Assembly: GCA_963965975.1 (NCBI GenBank)
Contig: OZ014412.1
Location: forward strand, 11,980,849-12,044,848
Source of the DNA: Xestospongia bergquistia
Lineage: Eukaryota > Porifera > Demospongiae > Haplosclerida > Petrosiidae
Length of the DNA: 64,000 bases
Reading direction: 5' to 3'
The first letter of the stretch is position 1. Each line of letters starts with the position of its first letter. Shown here one piece after another: positions 21,230 through 33,801 of this stretch. Made by a program: the position numbers and the translations under genes. Under the pieces are notes generated by a model. That model saw only the letters and a program-made list of their open reading frames with translations. It made no database searches and had not been told where the DNA came from.

Positions 21230-22440
21230 TCACAGAGGAAATTCCTCTTGTAACAATTGATTCATTACTATAGGATTTGCACAAAAATTCTGTATTATAA
21301 AAAAATGAATAATTAGAGGCAGGTCTCTGCCTACATACACAATGTCTGAAGTGCAGTCTGTGGAGATTGACAAGGTCTCTTTACTTGGGTTGGATCTTTT
21401 GGAAGTTCTTTTCCTTTTCGAGAGAAAGGCTAGAAACGGTTTTTTCTCCCTGAAAAGATTGATAAGTGCCTCCACTCTGGGGGTAGGAGGGGGGAGTTTG
21501 TCTGAACAAACAGCTTGTGAACTGGTGGCTTTGAGGAGCCCGTGGCCCTTTAAGGAGTTTTACTGCCTCAGTTCTTTCCTTAGCAGTTCTTTCAAAACCA
21601 TTTTCGAAGAGTGTAGGGGCTGCATCCTTGAAAATCTCTTCTGCATTGGCCAAATCTTGAATATCTGCATTGAGCTCCTTCAAGACTTTTTTCCTTCTGA
21701 GCTTTGAGATCTGAAAGGAAGCATTCCTAGGAGAGTAATAGCACCAGGAAGGGTTGATATGACCTCATTCTGTTCCAGTGTCCTGATTGGCATGCTCTAG
21801 CAGCTGAACCAATGGTCCAATAGGGTCCAGGACAAAGGGTTGAACTCTGGCAAGGTCCTGTTCAAAGGCTTTTTCCTCTCCTCTGAGAAACGAGCCAGCA
21901 GTCTTGAAGACCAAGTCTAGTCTTGGACGTCCAGTTTCTTCCACATTAGGGATGTGGAGCATTCTTCTCAATTTATGCCTCTCCATGTGATGAAGTGTGG
22001 AGGTGAAAGGTTTTTTCAGGAGAGACAAGGTGCTCTCTGACACCTCAAAGGGCTCTTGAGTGTCGCCGCCAGTCTCCTCCTCATCTTTGTCATCAGGCCA
22101 TCACTGTAGGGGAGGAAAATCAGTCACAGTATCAGTCCGATCAGCCCATGGAACACTCTTAGAGGAGGGTTCTACCTCGAGCGTTGGAACCCCGTGAACC
22201 CTCTTCAGAGAATTCATCCACGTGAGCAGAGACTGCGTTCAAGAAGGATGTGAAATTTTGCTCCATCCTCTGGATGGCAGCAAGGATATTACTCTCGTCG
22301 GTGCTCTGTCTGAGGCTGTTGGAGCTAAGGACATAGTCACAAATGAAAGTAAACTGATTAGTAAATTGAATTTAGCAACAACACAAAGAAATAGACTTCC
22401 AGGGTCCTTACTTAAATGCTTCCACAATGCAGTTAGAAAA
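21230..22440 (-). pseudogene. DIRS gag-like region, frameshifted
   Basis: Successive minus-strand fragments in different frames make up the gag-like protein. They are: a coiled-coil-like start near 22,350 (AAIQRMEQNFTSFLNAV); RLDLVFKTAGSFLRGEEKAF at 21,765-22,043; a middle segment at 21,381-21,683; and the linker to RT near 21,190 with LAGRLACFIQNWEVI. That last phrase is a DIRS hallmark just before RT. At least four frame changes or stops separate the pieces. There is no zinc knuckle, as usual for the group. Confidence 0.6.
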
Positions 22441-22628
22441 AAGGCAGAGGTGTTTGGATTACCTTGGTGTTTTTATATTCTTATCTGACTACTCCTATCA
22501 CACGTGACAGGGCGTGGCTAATACCATAATAAAAATTATACATTATACTACAAATTAACTCAGATTCTCTAATATGAAGTTAAACACCATTGATATGTGA
22601 GACTAAGCATTCTGAAATATAACATACA

Positions 22629-22745
22629 GTTCATAATAATAACTGCATCTATCCTATGAGAATAGGTTAATACCAGTTCTTTCAATGATATATATGCTTG
22701 ACAGTTTTACAATGTAGATGACAATAGTAATTGTACATACTACTG
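22629..22745. repeat. 115-bp direct repeat, right copy
   Basis: Partner of 19,809-19,924 (same orientation). Together the copies bracket the DIRS fragment. Confidence 0.85.
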
Positions 22746-22976
22746 ATGCCTTATGGTAAAAAATACTAATAATGGATTTAATATTGGACTATGGTATTAT
22801 CCTAATTACAATCAGCTGCCTTTGTCTTTACTGGAGCATTCCATGAGCTCAGCACCAAGTCCAGTATCCTCTAAGTGGATAATGACCTTCTTCCTATTTG
22901 CTACCTTACACAGTACAACATTTAAATGTCATTTAAATATTACATTTTCATTATAGAGCCACAGATAGACCTCGAC

Positions 22977-23098
22977 ACATACAGTAATGATGGTCTGCAG
23001 ATGTGATGTTCACTGTAGTACCTCCAGATACTAATAGACTCAAAGGACAAAAAGTCAGTTTTGTCTTTCCTTCCAAAGACAAAAAAGGATCAAGGTAC
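22977..23098 (+). other. Orphan exon-like stretch
   Basis: Follows an acceptor-like TTTTCATTATAG at 22,952-22,963. The open frame from about 23,005 reads MFTVVPPDTNRLKGQ then VSFVFPSKDKKGSR, and ends at donor-like AAG|GTACAT. The exon-like stretch at 23,349-23,472 may follow it. I do not recognise a family. Confidence 0.3.
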
Positions 23099-23348
23099 AT
23101 AAAAGAATACAACTTTTTTGCGCAAATCGACCTTTTTAGCAGTATTTGTAAGATATGTTTACTTCATGTTATACAGTGATTACTAAAGACATTTAGCTTG
23201 TGTCCATCATTAATGTCATGGACGTCACTGTTTTAATCAACCAGAAATGCTGTCATAATGTGTATTGCTTATATGTGCTTATAAGTAGTTTCTAGCCCCT
23301 AGTTGGCACATCAAAAGCATCCCTTATATGTGCATTAATTTTGCATAG

Positions 23349-23472
23349 GGTATAATAAGAACTCAATCAAACAAGAAGTGGCTTCCTTTTAATGAAGACA
23401 TAGCAATCCTAAAGAATGATGATATTCATCCATTAGTTCAATCAGGACTTTGTTATATCTGCATATCTTGAG
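23349..23472 (+). other. Orphan exon-like stretch with stop
   Basis: Acceptor-like TTTGCATAG at 23,340-23,348, then a frame reading GIIRTQSNKKWLPFNEDIA and NDDIHPLVQSGLCYICIS, ending in TGA at 23,470-23,472. The composition looks protein-like and it may be the last exon of the same gene as 22,977-23,098. No family recognised. Confidence 0.3.
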
Positions 23473-24152
23473 AGAGTCATGTACATACGTACTTTAACAA
23501 AATGTTATTTAAGTTGTTTTATTCAAAACACTTTATTTGGTTGTTTTTGTTATGCTAATAGGATTACATTCTCAAATAAACAATTTATCATTTTGTTACA
23601 GAAATGGAATGAACTGTCAGTTCAGTCTTCATGTCTACAGCCAGGTCTATGAAGTCCTAAAATATTGAAAAATGTAAAATGAGTACAAATGGCATACATG
23701 GAATGTATACAAGGCAGATACAAGTCAGAATTTTTTTTTGTTAATGTTTGATTGCCAGCTCACTTTTTAAGTAAGACATTTAAATGAGAGCTAGCAGATC
23801 AAATGGAGGAAGTTTATAATCAATAATCAGATTGATTGTTTAAAGGACCAATCATATTCGTTGTATTTTATTTTCCCACAAACGAGGTTCAATTAGCTAA
23901 CGTTGTGAAGCAGATCTCAGCTCACTTTTTTACTAAGACTTTTAAATGGCATTATATTTTTGCATGCCTCTATACTTATAGAGATGGTTTACTATGCATT
24001 TAGATATTACACTAGCTTTTAAAGTATGTGGTGTGTACTTATTGATTGATACACCCATTTTATTCTTTATAATGTTTCAAATAACAAATATTTTATTTCC
24101 TAAAGCAATTAAATGTTGATGGATAGACCAGTTATAATAAAATTCTAAGCAA

Positions 24153-24266
24153 AATGTTAGCACCATTGGAGCCGTGGGTGACATATGGCTATTGCTGGGA
24201 CATAGAAGCACAACCAATTGAACTTGAAAGTCTTGTGAATATGTTAGATGGCAAAACTGACATTGG
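24153..24266 (+). other. Orphan exon-like stretch
   Basis: An ATG at 24,153 opens a 38-codon frame beginning MLAPLEPWVTYGYCWDIE that ends at a good donor, ATTG|GTATGT. It could be a first coding exon or a chance frame; nothing convincing follows within the next kilobase. Confidence 0.25.
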
Positions 24267-24269
24267 TAT

Positions 24270-25836
24270 GTTAATTGTATACATGTATTTGTAGGTTTCA
24301 GTTACATGTTTATATCATTGACAAAATTGATTAGTTGACTTAACCAATATATAATGATTTATAGGTTGCACAATAAGACACTGAAATGTAGTAAACATCA
24401 CGCTGCTTTCATGACTAATGTACTGATTGAAATAAAGAAGGAACATGCAACTACTACATATAGCTTTTGAATGGCAGTTGCATGCATGCTCCTTTCTTCA
24501 TGTTAGTAACACCAAATGGATTAGAAGTAACTGAGCAGGTGTTATCAGGATTCTATATGCTTGCCTTTAGCATGTATATTAAACATAGCTCTTTGGTTCT
24601 AGATTTATGCCTTAGGTATGACATTACATGGTGTAGATATTAGAACAGCAGCATTCTCTTATATAACTTTGCAATGAAAGATTATTAATTAAACCAGGAA
24701 TGTTTCATTTTGATATTAATGACAACACCAGATTATATTTCAAATTAATTAAATATCCAAGATATTAATCTAAGACACAAGCTAGTATTACGTTGTATTT
24801 TGTTATAATAATAATAGTGCATTAATTGACCCCATCCTTGCAATAAAATATGAGATGTTATATTTTGACATGTCACTGCTTTTACATTACAAACGGTATA
24901 GATTAACTGTCTTGGTTATGATAAATTAACTATGCCATGTAGTGTAAGTCAACAGAAGAAGGCAACAGATAATAAAAGATTAATTTAATTGCTTGTCTAT
25001 TTGGTATAGGTTAAATTTAGTGATCCAGCAAATTATTATAATTATTATATAAGAAAAGTACATGTTGTGTGAAAGTTTGGATAAGATTAAAACATCAAAT
25101 TAAGTGACAATAATAATTATATATATTTATAATACAATTCTATATATATATGTGTGTGTGTGTGTGTAGATAGATATTATCAACCTTACAATATGCTGCA
25201 TGCCAAAAAATTGCCACAATAAAATGAAGATCTAGACTGGCAGGTCTAAATCATCAATATCTCAGGAAGTATAACATCCATTTTAACTAAGTTCTTACAA
25301 AACTAAACCATGGCCAGTATGTGCACATTAATGTCTTTAGAGTATGTTAAACATTGTTGTCGTGAGCTGTGTTCAGACATCTCAAAACACTCCTCTGTTA
25401 TGAGTGGTCAAAGGAGTCATTATGGTCATCATTGTTCCCATAGTCGTAGAGCAAAAATAACTGTCAGTCTCTGTGATTAAGATTTAGGATCTTTACCCAA
25501 ACCACAGGTTCGAGGAGTTATGAAAATTCTTGCACAATTAGCTCCCCCATCTTGGCATGTGGCCTACACCTCGTCCTCAATCTTTTTGTCCATTCAGGAG
25601 AGGTGGAGGTGGAAAGACTTTGCCTAAATAACTTGTCCTAAGTATGACGTAAAACTGCTTGTAGGTTTCATAGTGTTTATTTATTAGCATATGACTTAAT
25701 GATATCCATTTGTTATTGTCTATCTTATCTTTTGCTGAGCGTAATTGCTGTGTCATCATTATTTTGCGATATGAGTAGAGTTTCTTCCTTCACTTTCTCA
25801 GTGTATTATCTTTTGAGTTGTTCTTTAATAAACTTT

Positions 25837-25868
<32 letters not shown>

Positions 25869-27340
25869 ATGTCAATTGTCCCTTAAGGTTTCTCTTCTTG
25901 TGACAGTAACTGAGCGATCTTTTCATTAAGCTTCTGTTTTTTTAATATTGGACAATGTTGTGTATGGCTAGTTATAACAGGAGGTTAGTTGCTGACCTTG
26001 TTACCAATAGTGATATTGCATTTACTGTTGAACTAGGTTTGTGAAAATTAAGTAACAAAGTATTGGATTGATGAATGGACTACTGGCAAATAGATAAGCT
26101 ATAGATTATTGTTATATAGCACATTAAATATTTCTTATAAGTTGTAGTGTTTACTGCTAACAAGTGGTCAACTAATGTTATATCTGATTCACTGCAGAAT
26201 TATGAGAATGTAGAGTAAATTACACAATTCAAGATTGGACATATCACTTTCGGCCGCATCTAGCAGGATAAGCTACCAATAAAATTGGCATTTCTAAAAT
26301 ACTGATACGAATTTCGCTGTCATCAAAACACATTGAAGGAATTATAAAAGATTCAGAAAGTTCCTCTGAGCAGTGACAGTCTTTTCAAAATAAAATCAGA
26401 AGCATGGATGTGCGGACGAGTATGACGTAAATTCATCCAGTTCCTCAAACTCCTTGAAGAACAAAGCTGAGCAAGAGAGCTATGGTTGTTGCTATCAAGT
26501 ACTGACTAAGCTACAACAGTATACTCAAAGTTCTATTTTCTGTTAACTGATCAGTTTCTCGACAAAAATTAGTTGAGTAGGTGTGGCTGATAAAAACATC
26601 CACGGTTGCAAGGTGTTCTTTAATGGCACATTTAATTAGATGTGATTGCTTTTAAATGATTACTAAATTATTGGCTAAGAACTTATCGTGTTCCACCATC
26701 TGTAATTGCACTCTATACATAATGAAATTATATTTATTAATTTTTCAAATTCAGAATAATACCTGATTACTAATAAGTCTCTTTCTCGTATAGGTAATTT
26801 TTGTTTTATCCATTATTATTATTGATTGATCTATTTATAATAATGTCATAATCTAAATATACTGTCTACAGCCAAAAGCTATGGCTATTTTATCAAGTAA
26901 TGAGTGAACCATAAAAGTCATACAGGAAATCAGCTGACTAGGTGTGGCCATGATTATTCACTAACATATAGGTAGATAATGACATTATGTACATTATAAT
27001 AAAGTAAAGGCTGTTAAAGGGTTCAATACCAACTAACAAGGTGTTACATTATGCAAGCATATATGGTAACATGTACTCAGTTTTTCAGGTGGTCAATTAA
27101 AGGTTTTATTAAATAAAATTCAAGAGTTTGGTAAATCTAGTTTAGATAGATTATCACATGTAGGACAATACCAAGTCCCTCTTGGTTTTCTCTTAAGATT
27201 AGCACATTCAAAACGTCACCAGCCAATTGAGCAATTTGCATTGTCACAATAAATCATTCTGCCAAACTGCCCCTGCCTGCAAATGCAGTATACATACTTT
27301 TCTATATCAAATATTATTGCAAGTGAGCAATATATTTGTT
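24270..27340. other. No recognisable gene; microsatellites only
   Basis: About 3 kb of AT-rich sequence without a supported coding region. It contains a (TA)n(TG)n run at about 25,141-25,168 and an (ATT)n run at about 25,841-25,866. The 60-codon frame at 25,577-25,759 on the minus strand looks like chance. Confidence 0.6.
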
Positions 27341-27348
27341 ATATACAC

Positions 27349-28060
27349 ATATTGGAGACTCAACAATGGTTGTCTCTTGAAATTAAGAATGTGTCTGAAA
27401 CTGAGAATGTGTCAGAGACGGAGTACTAGAGGCTAGATTATCATAACTATAAATAATATAAAAGATAACAGAAAAACTGACCTATTGAAGACTTGACAGA
27501 GGTTGCCTTTTGAGACTGAGAACATGTCTGAGACTGAGTACTAGAGGCTAGATTATTACAGCAATGAATAATATAGAAGAAAACAGACAAACTAACCTAT
27601 TGGAGACTTCACAGTGGTTGCCTTTTGAGACTGAGAGTATTTCCAAGACTGAGTACCAGAGGCAAGATTATGACAATGAATAATATAAAAGAAAAGAGAC
27701 AAACTGACCTACTGGAGGTTTGACAGTGGTTGCCTGTTGAGACCGAGAATGAGTCCAAGATTGAGTACTAGGGGCTAGATTATTATAACAATGAATTATA
27801 TAGAAGATAACAGACAAACAGACCTATAGGAGACTTGACATTGGTTGCCTTTTGAGACCCAGAATGGGTTTGTAACATAGCACTTGAGGCTAAATTTTTA
27901 TATCAATAATAATAATAATAACAGACTGACCTATTGGAGACTTGACAGTGGTTGTCTTTTGTTACTGAGAGTATTTCCGAGACTGAGTACAAGAGGCGAG
28001 ATTTTAACAATGAATAATATAGAAGAAAACAGACAAACTGACTTATTGAATATTTTTCAT
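27349..28060. repeat. ~115-bp tandem repeat, six copies
   Basis: Units start with TATTGGAGACTTGACAGTGG and continue through GAGACTGAGTACTAGAGGC and GAATAATATAGAAGA to CAGACAAACTGACC. Copies start at 27,349, 27,482, 27,599, 27,711, 27,826 and 27,931, with a broken seventh at 28,043. Spacing is 105-133 bp. Divergence is moderate. No TIR or coding frame is shared. Confidence 0.85.
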
Positions 28061-28289
28061 CATCATTACATGTGCCCATGCCTCACTAAATAAAGGTGAA
28101 TCTTGTGACTACTACCTTGCCAGAATTATCCACTAAAAACTTTTGGCATACCTTCCTCTATGAAGACTTCAATAGTACAAATGGACATTTTTTATAGAAA
28201 CACAACAAATTGCTTAATAGTCAGAGACTAGTACAAATAGCCATGATGACATTATATAAATAATAGGTAATTACTTGAATAAATGACAG

Positions 28290-28790
28290 AGGAAATTTTT
28301 TAAAATTATTGAACTGTTAGAGTATTTAACAGATGATGGAACTGAGTTCCACAGGGCAGAAGTGTTTGGGAAGAAGGAATACAAGGAAGAATTGGTTTGG
28401 GAATAGGGGATTCTAATGTTTAGATGGTGAGAAAAGTGAAGATGAGATGAGGAACTGTCTTCAAAGTTAAGAATATTACTTGGAATAAATAAAATATTGT
28501 AAATGAATTTATAGAGAAGGAGAAGTTTGGAAATTTTCTTTCTGGAAGAGAGTTTGGGAAGGGAGAGTTGATATAATAAAGAATGGTAATCAGAGGACCA
28601 TTGTTTTGTACATAACTTGAGTCCAAAAGACTGAATATCTTCAAGTTTCTTAATGTCTTCCAGTTGGTAAGGGTCCCAAAGAGATGAACAGTTGATGCAG
28701 GATAAGTGACGCTATAGAATTTACCTCTATATGTACTGGTTGCCCAGATCAAACATTTGAAGACTAATCTAAACAAAAATGATTGTAATC
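28290..28790 (-). pseudogene. LINE (non-LTR) reverse transcriptase C-terminal fragment
   Basis: The minus strand has a ~140-codon open frame without any ATG from about 28,720 to 28,290. It contains SLWDPYQLEDIKKLEDIQ, LPKLSSRKKISKLLLLYKF and TSALWNSVPSSVK. These are the post-palm motifs of jockey/CR1-like LINE reverse transcriptases (SPLWDP...K.E..Q, LP.L..RR....L...YK, ..LWN.LP..V). The preceding piece (KCLIWATSTYRGKFYS) is in another frame, so a frameshift lies near 28,695. All upstream domains are absent, as is usual for 5'-truncated LINE copies. Confidence 0.75.
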
Positions 28791-28799
28791 ATCTAAGTG

Positions 28800-29678
28800 T
28801 ATCAGCAGTAGACAAAGTTTTCAGTTGAACAAAAAAGTTATTTAACAAGAGGCTGTTGCAACACTAGTGCATTAAGGACTGGGTCCATCCACTTTGTTCT
28901 TAAAATAGTAATGTACATTTGTAGATCTCGTTGGATTTACAAATAGAATTACACCACACATGACAATGGCATAACTTGGCCTTACATTTAGATGTAGAAC
29001 TATTATAAGATAAACCCACCATTCACTGCAAAATTTTTGAAGAATATTTTTGTGAATTTGCAAACTTATAAATTGTACAATTTTATGATGAGAGTGATAG
29101 GAAAATCTTTAAAATTTCCATTTGCAAATGCTCCCAAAGAAGCCATTTGTCAAATTTTTTCCTTGAAACTTTGGCCAGTGCATGGTGCTATCCTGCTGTA
29201 ATCTTGTCAGAGCTGGCCACCAAAAGCCCTTTTGGGGCTAGAATGTTACTAAAAGTCATATGGGAAACCCCTAGGCTATTAATATGAAAGCTGTAACTTG
29301 CTGTTGCACCTTTGATTTCTAATGGCAGCGAAAGTGAAAAGACTTTAACATATGGTTTCTCCACAACTGCAAGTCTGATAAAGTTCTCCAGTTTGTTGTT
29401 TTGTCATACTTGAGAACACTATCGATAACTTTAGCACTTGAATCAGGTATATCTCAAATAAGAAAGCAGATATTGATAATCTGTAAGTTAATTAGCCTCA
29501 ACTCCGTCAGATGGTTATTCTAGTTTTCCTTAAAGCAATGGCAACACTGTCATAGTTAATTACTTTATTACAGAAAAAGTTTCTTTTGAATTACGGTAAG
29601 GTAATGAGTATGAATATAGTAGCATTTTGAATATGGATGCAAGAGAGATAGGAAAATTTCCAAGGTGTCTTATGTTAT
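28800..29678. other. No recognisable gene
   Basis: Noncoding by inspection on both strands. The section around 29,160-29,420 is less AT-rich and lacks microsatellites, which may mark an old gene or repeat fragment, but I cannot name it. Confidence 0.5.
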
Positions 29679-29915
29679 TGTTGTAGACTAATACGTATCT
29701 AATGTATGTGTCATGTTTACCCAATGTTAGTAAATTGTTATAATGATGTAATTGTTTATTTAGTGTATATTTTTAAGTTGTTGTGTATTTATTTTTAGTT
29801 CAGTTGGTAGTCAGCATGTTACCTGCTGTTGTATTTGTATGAGTTGGTTGTGTTCCATTGTTGAATTTTGTTATTCTAACATTTTATGTAAAATATAAGT
29901 TCATAAGTCATCACA
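29679..29915 (+). repeat. 5' LTR of the outer gypsy element
   Basis: Starts TGTTGTAGACTAATAC and ends ATAAGTCATCACA (TG...CA ends). It pairs with 39,129-39,367 at about 90-95%. Confidence 0.85.
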
Positions 29916-30028
29916 GTTGATGACGAGGGTAAAACTATGGCCCTACATTTAACTCTGTCTTCTTACGATTCAACTAAAGAGTCTTGGTTGGTTTATATCA
30001 ACTGATTGAATCAGTATTTCATTGCGAA

Positions 30029-30301
30029 TGTAACCTGCTTGAGAGCTGAGTTTTGCAGACTATCTTTTGTTATAACTCAAAATAGTAATGTTTATGAAAA
30101 ACAAATTTATACATATATAATTCAATGACAAGTGATATCTACTTAAATACAAAATCATACAGAACATTTTAGAGAGTTCTAGAGATTACATAATATTTCA
30201 CGTTAATATAGTATTGTATAACGCAATGGTTTTCAACAGCAAGGTTTGTTGTAATACAATCGTTACAGTAATGTATAGCACAATGGTTTACACTTGTTAC
30301 A
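30029..30301 (-). repeat. 3' LTR of the nested gypsy element
   Basis: 273 bp. It is preceded on the minus strand by the polypurine tract and matches 35,047-35,321 at about 97%. Confidence 0.92.
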
Positions 30302-30343
30302 TTGCCCTTCTCTCCATAAGAGTTTGTCCCGAATTCGTATATT

Positions 30344-33300
30344 CTAGTGAGCAATTGTAGGTGCATAACGATCAGGAGCATTTCTATCTCTTCTTGGATA
30401 ACGTGGCTCAGGTGGTCTTGGTCCACTTTCAACAAGTTCCATATCTTGTCCAAAAATATCTGGTGCAGAGTAATCATTAGAATTCTCTGTAGTTTTGTCA
30501 GAACTCTCTACAATTTCAGTAGCACCAGAAGAGAACCTAGTTCCTGGTGTACATAGTTTAAGTCTATCAAAGTGAACTACTTGCAAGTTTTTCTTTCTTT
30601 GAACATTTCTAATTTTGTAGTCACTTTCTGAAATTTGTTCCACAATTTTAAATGGGCCAGTCCATGGGTGATGAAGTTTTTTAGACTGTCCTCGAAGAAC
30701 AACAGGTGAATGTAACCAGACAAGATCACCTTCCTTGAATGGCTTTCCATGAATACGCTTGTCATAGCATTCTTTTTGACGTCTGTGGGACGTACGTAAT
30801 TTCTCTTTAGCTATACGATAGGCTTCGTCTAAACTTATCTTGAGTTGTGTAGCATAGTCACTTGTAGAAAGTTCATATTTCTCTCCAGTTCCATACATCA
30901 AATCAATAGGGAGTCTAGCTTGACGTCCAAACATGAGAAAAAATGGTATATACCAGTCGATGCATGTACTTTTGTATTATAGGCCATACAAACTTTGAGA
31001 ATTTGATTTTCCCAATTAAATGGATGGTCTTTTGTGGTTGTTGATAACATACTCAACAAGGTGAGGTTGAACCTTTCTACAAGTCCATCATCACACTGTG
31101 GGTGATAAGCTGAAGTTCTGGTTTTCTTAATTTTTAAGATGTCACAAATTTCTTTCATTAGAGTCGATTCAAACTGTCAACCCTGATCTGAGTGTAACTG
31201 TTCAGGGGGTGAGAATCTACAGAACATCTCATCTACTAACTTCTTAGCAATTGCTGTTGTTTCTTGATTAGGTATTGCATATGCCTCCATCCATTTAGTG
31301 AAATAGTCACCGGCAACCAAGATGTATGAATTTCCTGCTTCACTTTCTGGTAGTGGTCCTAGAGTATCAACAGCAACGATTTGCATTGGATAACCAGTTT
31401 TTATTGTCTGCAACGGAGCATGATCTTCCTTAGCAGCAGATTTCCTAGTAGCACATACTTTACAGGTCTTACACCAATTATGGATGTCTTGTTGCATCCC
31501 AGGCCAGTAAAACCTTTCCTTAAGTTTGTATAATGACTTCTCTTCTCCTAAATGACCTTCAAGTGCTCCTGCATGTATTTCTCTTAGGACCTCTTCTCTA
31601 AGAGTATGTGGAACCACTAACTGTAACCAGGTAGAGGTGGTATGTGTATCTTCATATCTCCATTTAAGAACACCATCTTCTACCAGCAGTCTACTCCATA
31701 GCTGTAATAAACATTGTGCTTCTGGTCCTTCTTGTCTAACATCGTCAGGTCTTGGTTTCTCACTCTTTTTAAGTGACTGTAGAATCAAACTAATTGGACC
31801 ATCTCCAAGCTGCATCTGATGTAAATTTTGTGATGATTTTTATGTTAATACCATGAAAGTATTCTCTTTATCTATGTCTACAACTTGTAATGATGAGTCA
31901 GTATTGCTTTCTCTTCCACATTGTGTACATGGCCCTCTAGACAGTGTGTCTGCATTTTGGTGTTTTCATCCAGGCCGATGAGAGATTGTAAAATCATACT
32001 CCTGTAATCTTTCCATCCACTGAGCCAACTGACCTTCTAGCTCTTTAAAGTTCTGTAGCCATGTTAAGGATCCATGGTCAGTACGAAGACAAAACTTCCT
32101 TCCCAGGAGATATGCTCTGAAGTGTCGAGTAAAAAACACTACAACTAACAACTCCTTTCTTGTCACACAATAGTGACGTTCAGGTCTGGTCAGCACACGA
32201 CTGACATAAGCAATAACTCATTCACTTCCATCCTCCTGTAGCTATGATAATACTGCACCGATCCCAATATCACTGGCATCTGTATCCAGAAGAAATGTTA
32301 GTGAAAAATCTGGAAACACTAAAATTGGGGCAGTAACAAGTCTTTGTCGAAGCTGTTCAAAAGCTCTTTGACAATCATCTGTCCAATCAAATTTTGATGT
32401 CTTCTCTGTGAGACAATGTAGAGGTTTATTTATGCTAGCAAAGTCCTTCACAAACCTTCTGTAATAATTTGCTAGCCCTAAAAACTGTTGCACTTCTCTC
32501 TTTGAGAAGGGTTGTGGCCATTGTGCCACCTTTTCAGTCTTTTCTGGATCTATCTGTACTCCTTCGGCAGATACTATATGACCCAGAAACTTGACTTGCT
32601 CCATGCAGAGATCACATTTGTTACGCTTCAATTTGAGACCAGCTTCTTTAAGATGTTTGAAAACCTCTCTGAGATTCATTAGATGATCTTCAAATGTTTT
32701 TCCAATGACAATTATATCGTCGAGATAAACAAGACAACTTGACCATTGTAGACCAGCTAAAACCATGTCCATTAATCTCTGGAATGTAGCTGGAGCATTG
32801 CACAAACCAAACGGCATCACATTAAACTCAAACAACCCTTTAGTTGTACAAAATGCAGTCTTCTCTCGATGTTCTGGACTCATTTCCACTTGCCAGTATC
32901 CACTTATCAGGTCTAATGTACTGAACCACTTTGAACCGGCTAAGGTGTCCAGAGTGTCATCTACTCTTGGTAGAGGATAGGCATCTTTTCTTGTGACAGC
33001 ATTTACTTTTTGATAGTCAACACAAAATCGTGTAGTCCCATATTTCTTTTGAACAAGTACTAATGGAGAAGCCAAGGGACTATTGGATGTCTTAATGACA
33101 TTTTTGTCTAGCATTTCTCTTAACAATTCCTTTGCTTGGCATTTATGAAAAGGTGGGATCCTGCGAACAGGTTCACGAAATGGTGGAGACTCTCCCGTAT
33201 CAATTCTATGCTTGATCTTGCCTGTCCTCCCAAAATCATTACGTCCTTCATCAAACAGGTCATGGTATTCAAGGAGTAGTGCAAAAAGTTGATCTTGTTG

Positions 33301-33801
33301 TTGTAAGTTTAGTCTGTCACCTGACCTATTGACAATTTTCCATAGGTTATCACATTGAGCATCAGTGACTCTGGAAATTCCCCTTACTTTCTTGTTAACT
33401 GTTGTAACTGAATCAACTGGCAGGAGTTCCATCCTTGCTATTGTTGTGCCTTTAGAAATATTTACAACTTCATCTCGTGGGTTTAGTAGTCGTAGAGGAA
33501 CTTGTGCACCCTGAGGCTGAACAACAGCTCTGGCAACCATAGCTGCATTACATACTTTCTTTTCACCTTCTACAATCCAGGTTTTGTGGACAGACCATTT
33601 TCGGATTGTTCCCATGATCTCCATCTCATTATATGGAGGTATCTCCAGATCATTATTTAAAACGACATCAACAGGTATGTCTTGTGTTGAGTTTGACTGC
33701 TTGCTTTTAATTGGGACAAGCTTTTCATGTTTTTTAAAGTATAAAAGATCTTTTGTCAGGGTCATTTCAATTGTACACTTGTGTGCTTTCAGAAAGTCTC
33801 A
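30344..33801 (-). pseudogene. pol (RT, RNase H, integrase) of the nested gypsy element
   Basis: A long frame at 32,242-33,765 holds the complete RT: FCVDYQKVNAVTRKDAYPLP, TLDLISGYWQVEM, FGLCNAPATFQRLMD, LVYLDDIIV and FLGHIVSAEG, then the RNase H start (LDTDASDIGIGAVLS). RNase H continues at 31,966-32,196. Integrase covers 31,815-30,898: a zinc-binding region with WCKTCKVCATRK, VAVDTLGPL, then YHPQCDDGLVERFN. The C-terminal domain is at 30,344-30,934. Single in-frame stops at 33,799, 32,242, 32,218, 31,840, 31,966 and 31,177, plus one frameshift near 30,945, are the only breaks. Confidence 0.92.

Larger units (their letters stand above)
19927..22480 (-). mobile_element. DIRS-type retroelement, truncated
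   Basis: Minus-strand order is gag-like region (about 22,440-21,230), reverse transcriptase (21,160-20,600) and RNase H (about 20,470-19,930). The RT and RNase H motifs are of the DIRS type (see separate entries). The tyrosine recombinase expected downstream is missing: coding similarity stops at the flanking direct repeat. No terminal inverted repeat or internal complementary region was recognised. Confidence 0.8.

Noticed and set aside
22222..22488. An 88-codon plus-strand frame
   Set aside because: It is antisense to the gag-like start of the DIRS element, whose coding strand is minus.
27349..28060. Regular repeats considered as a CRISPR array
   Set aside because: Whole units are repeated with no unique spacers, unit length varies, and the genome is eukaryotic.
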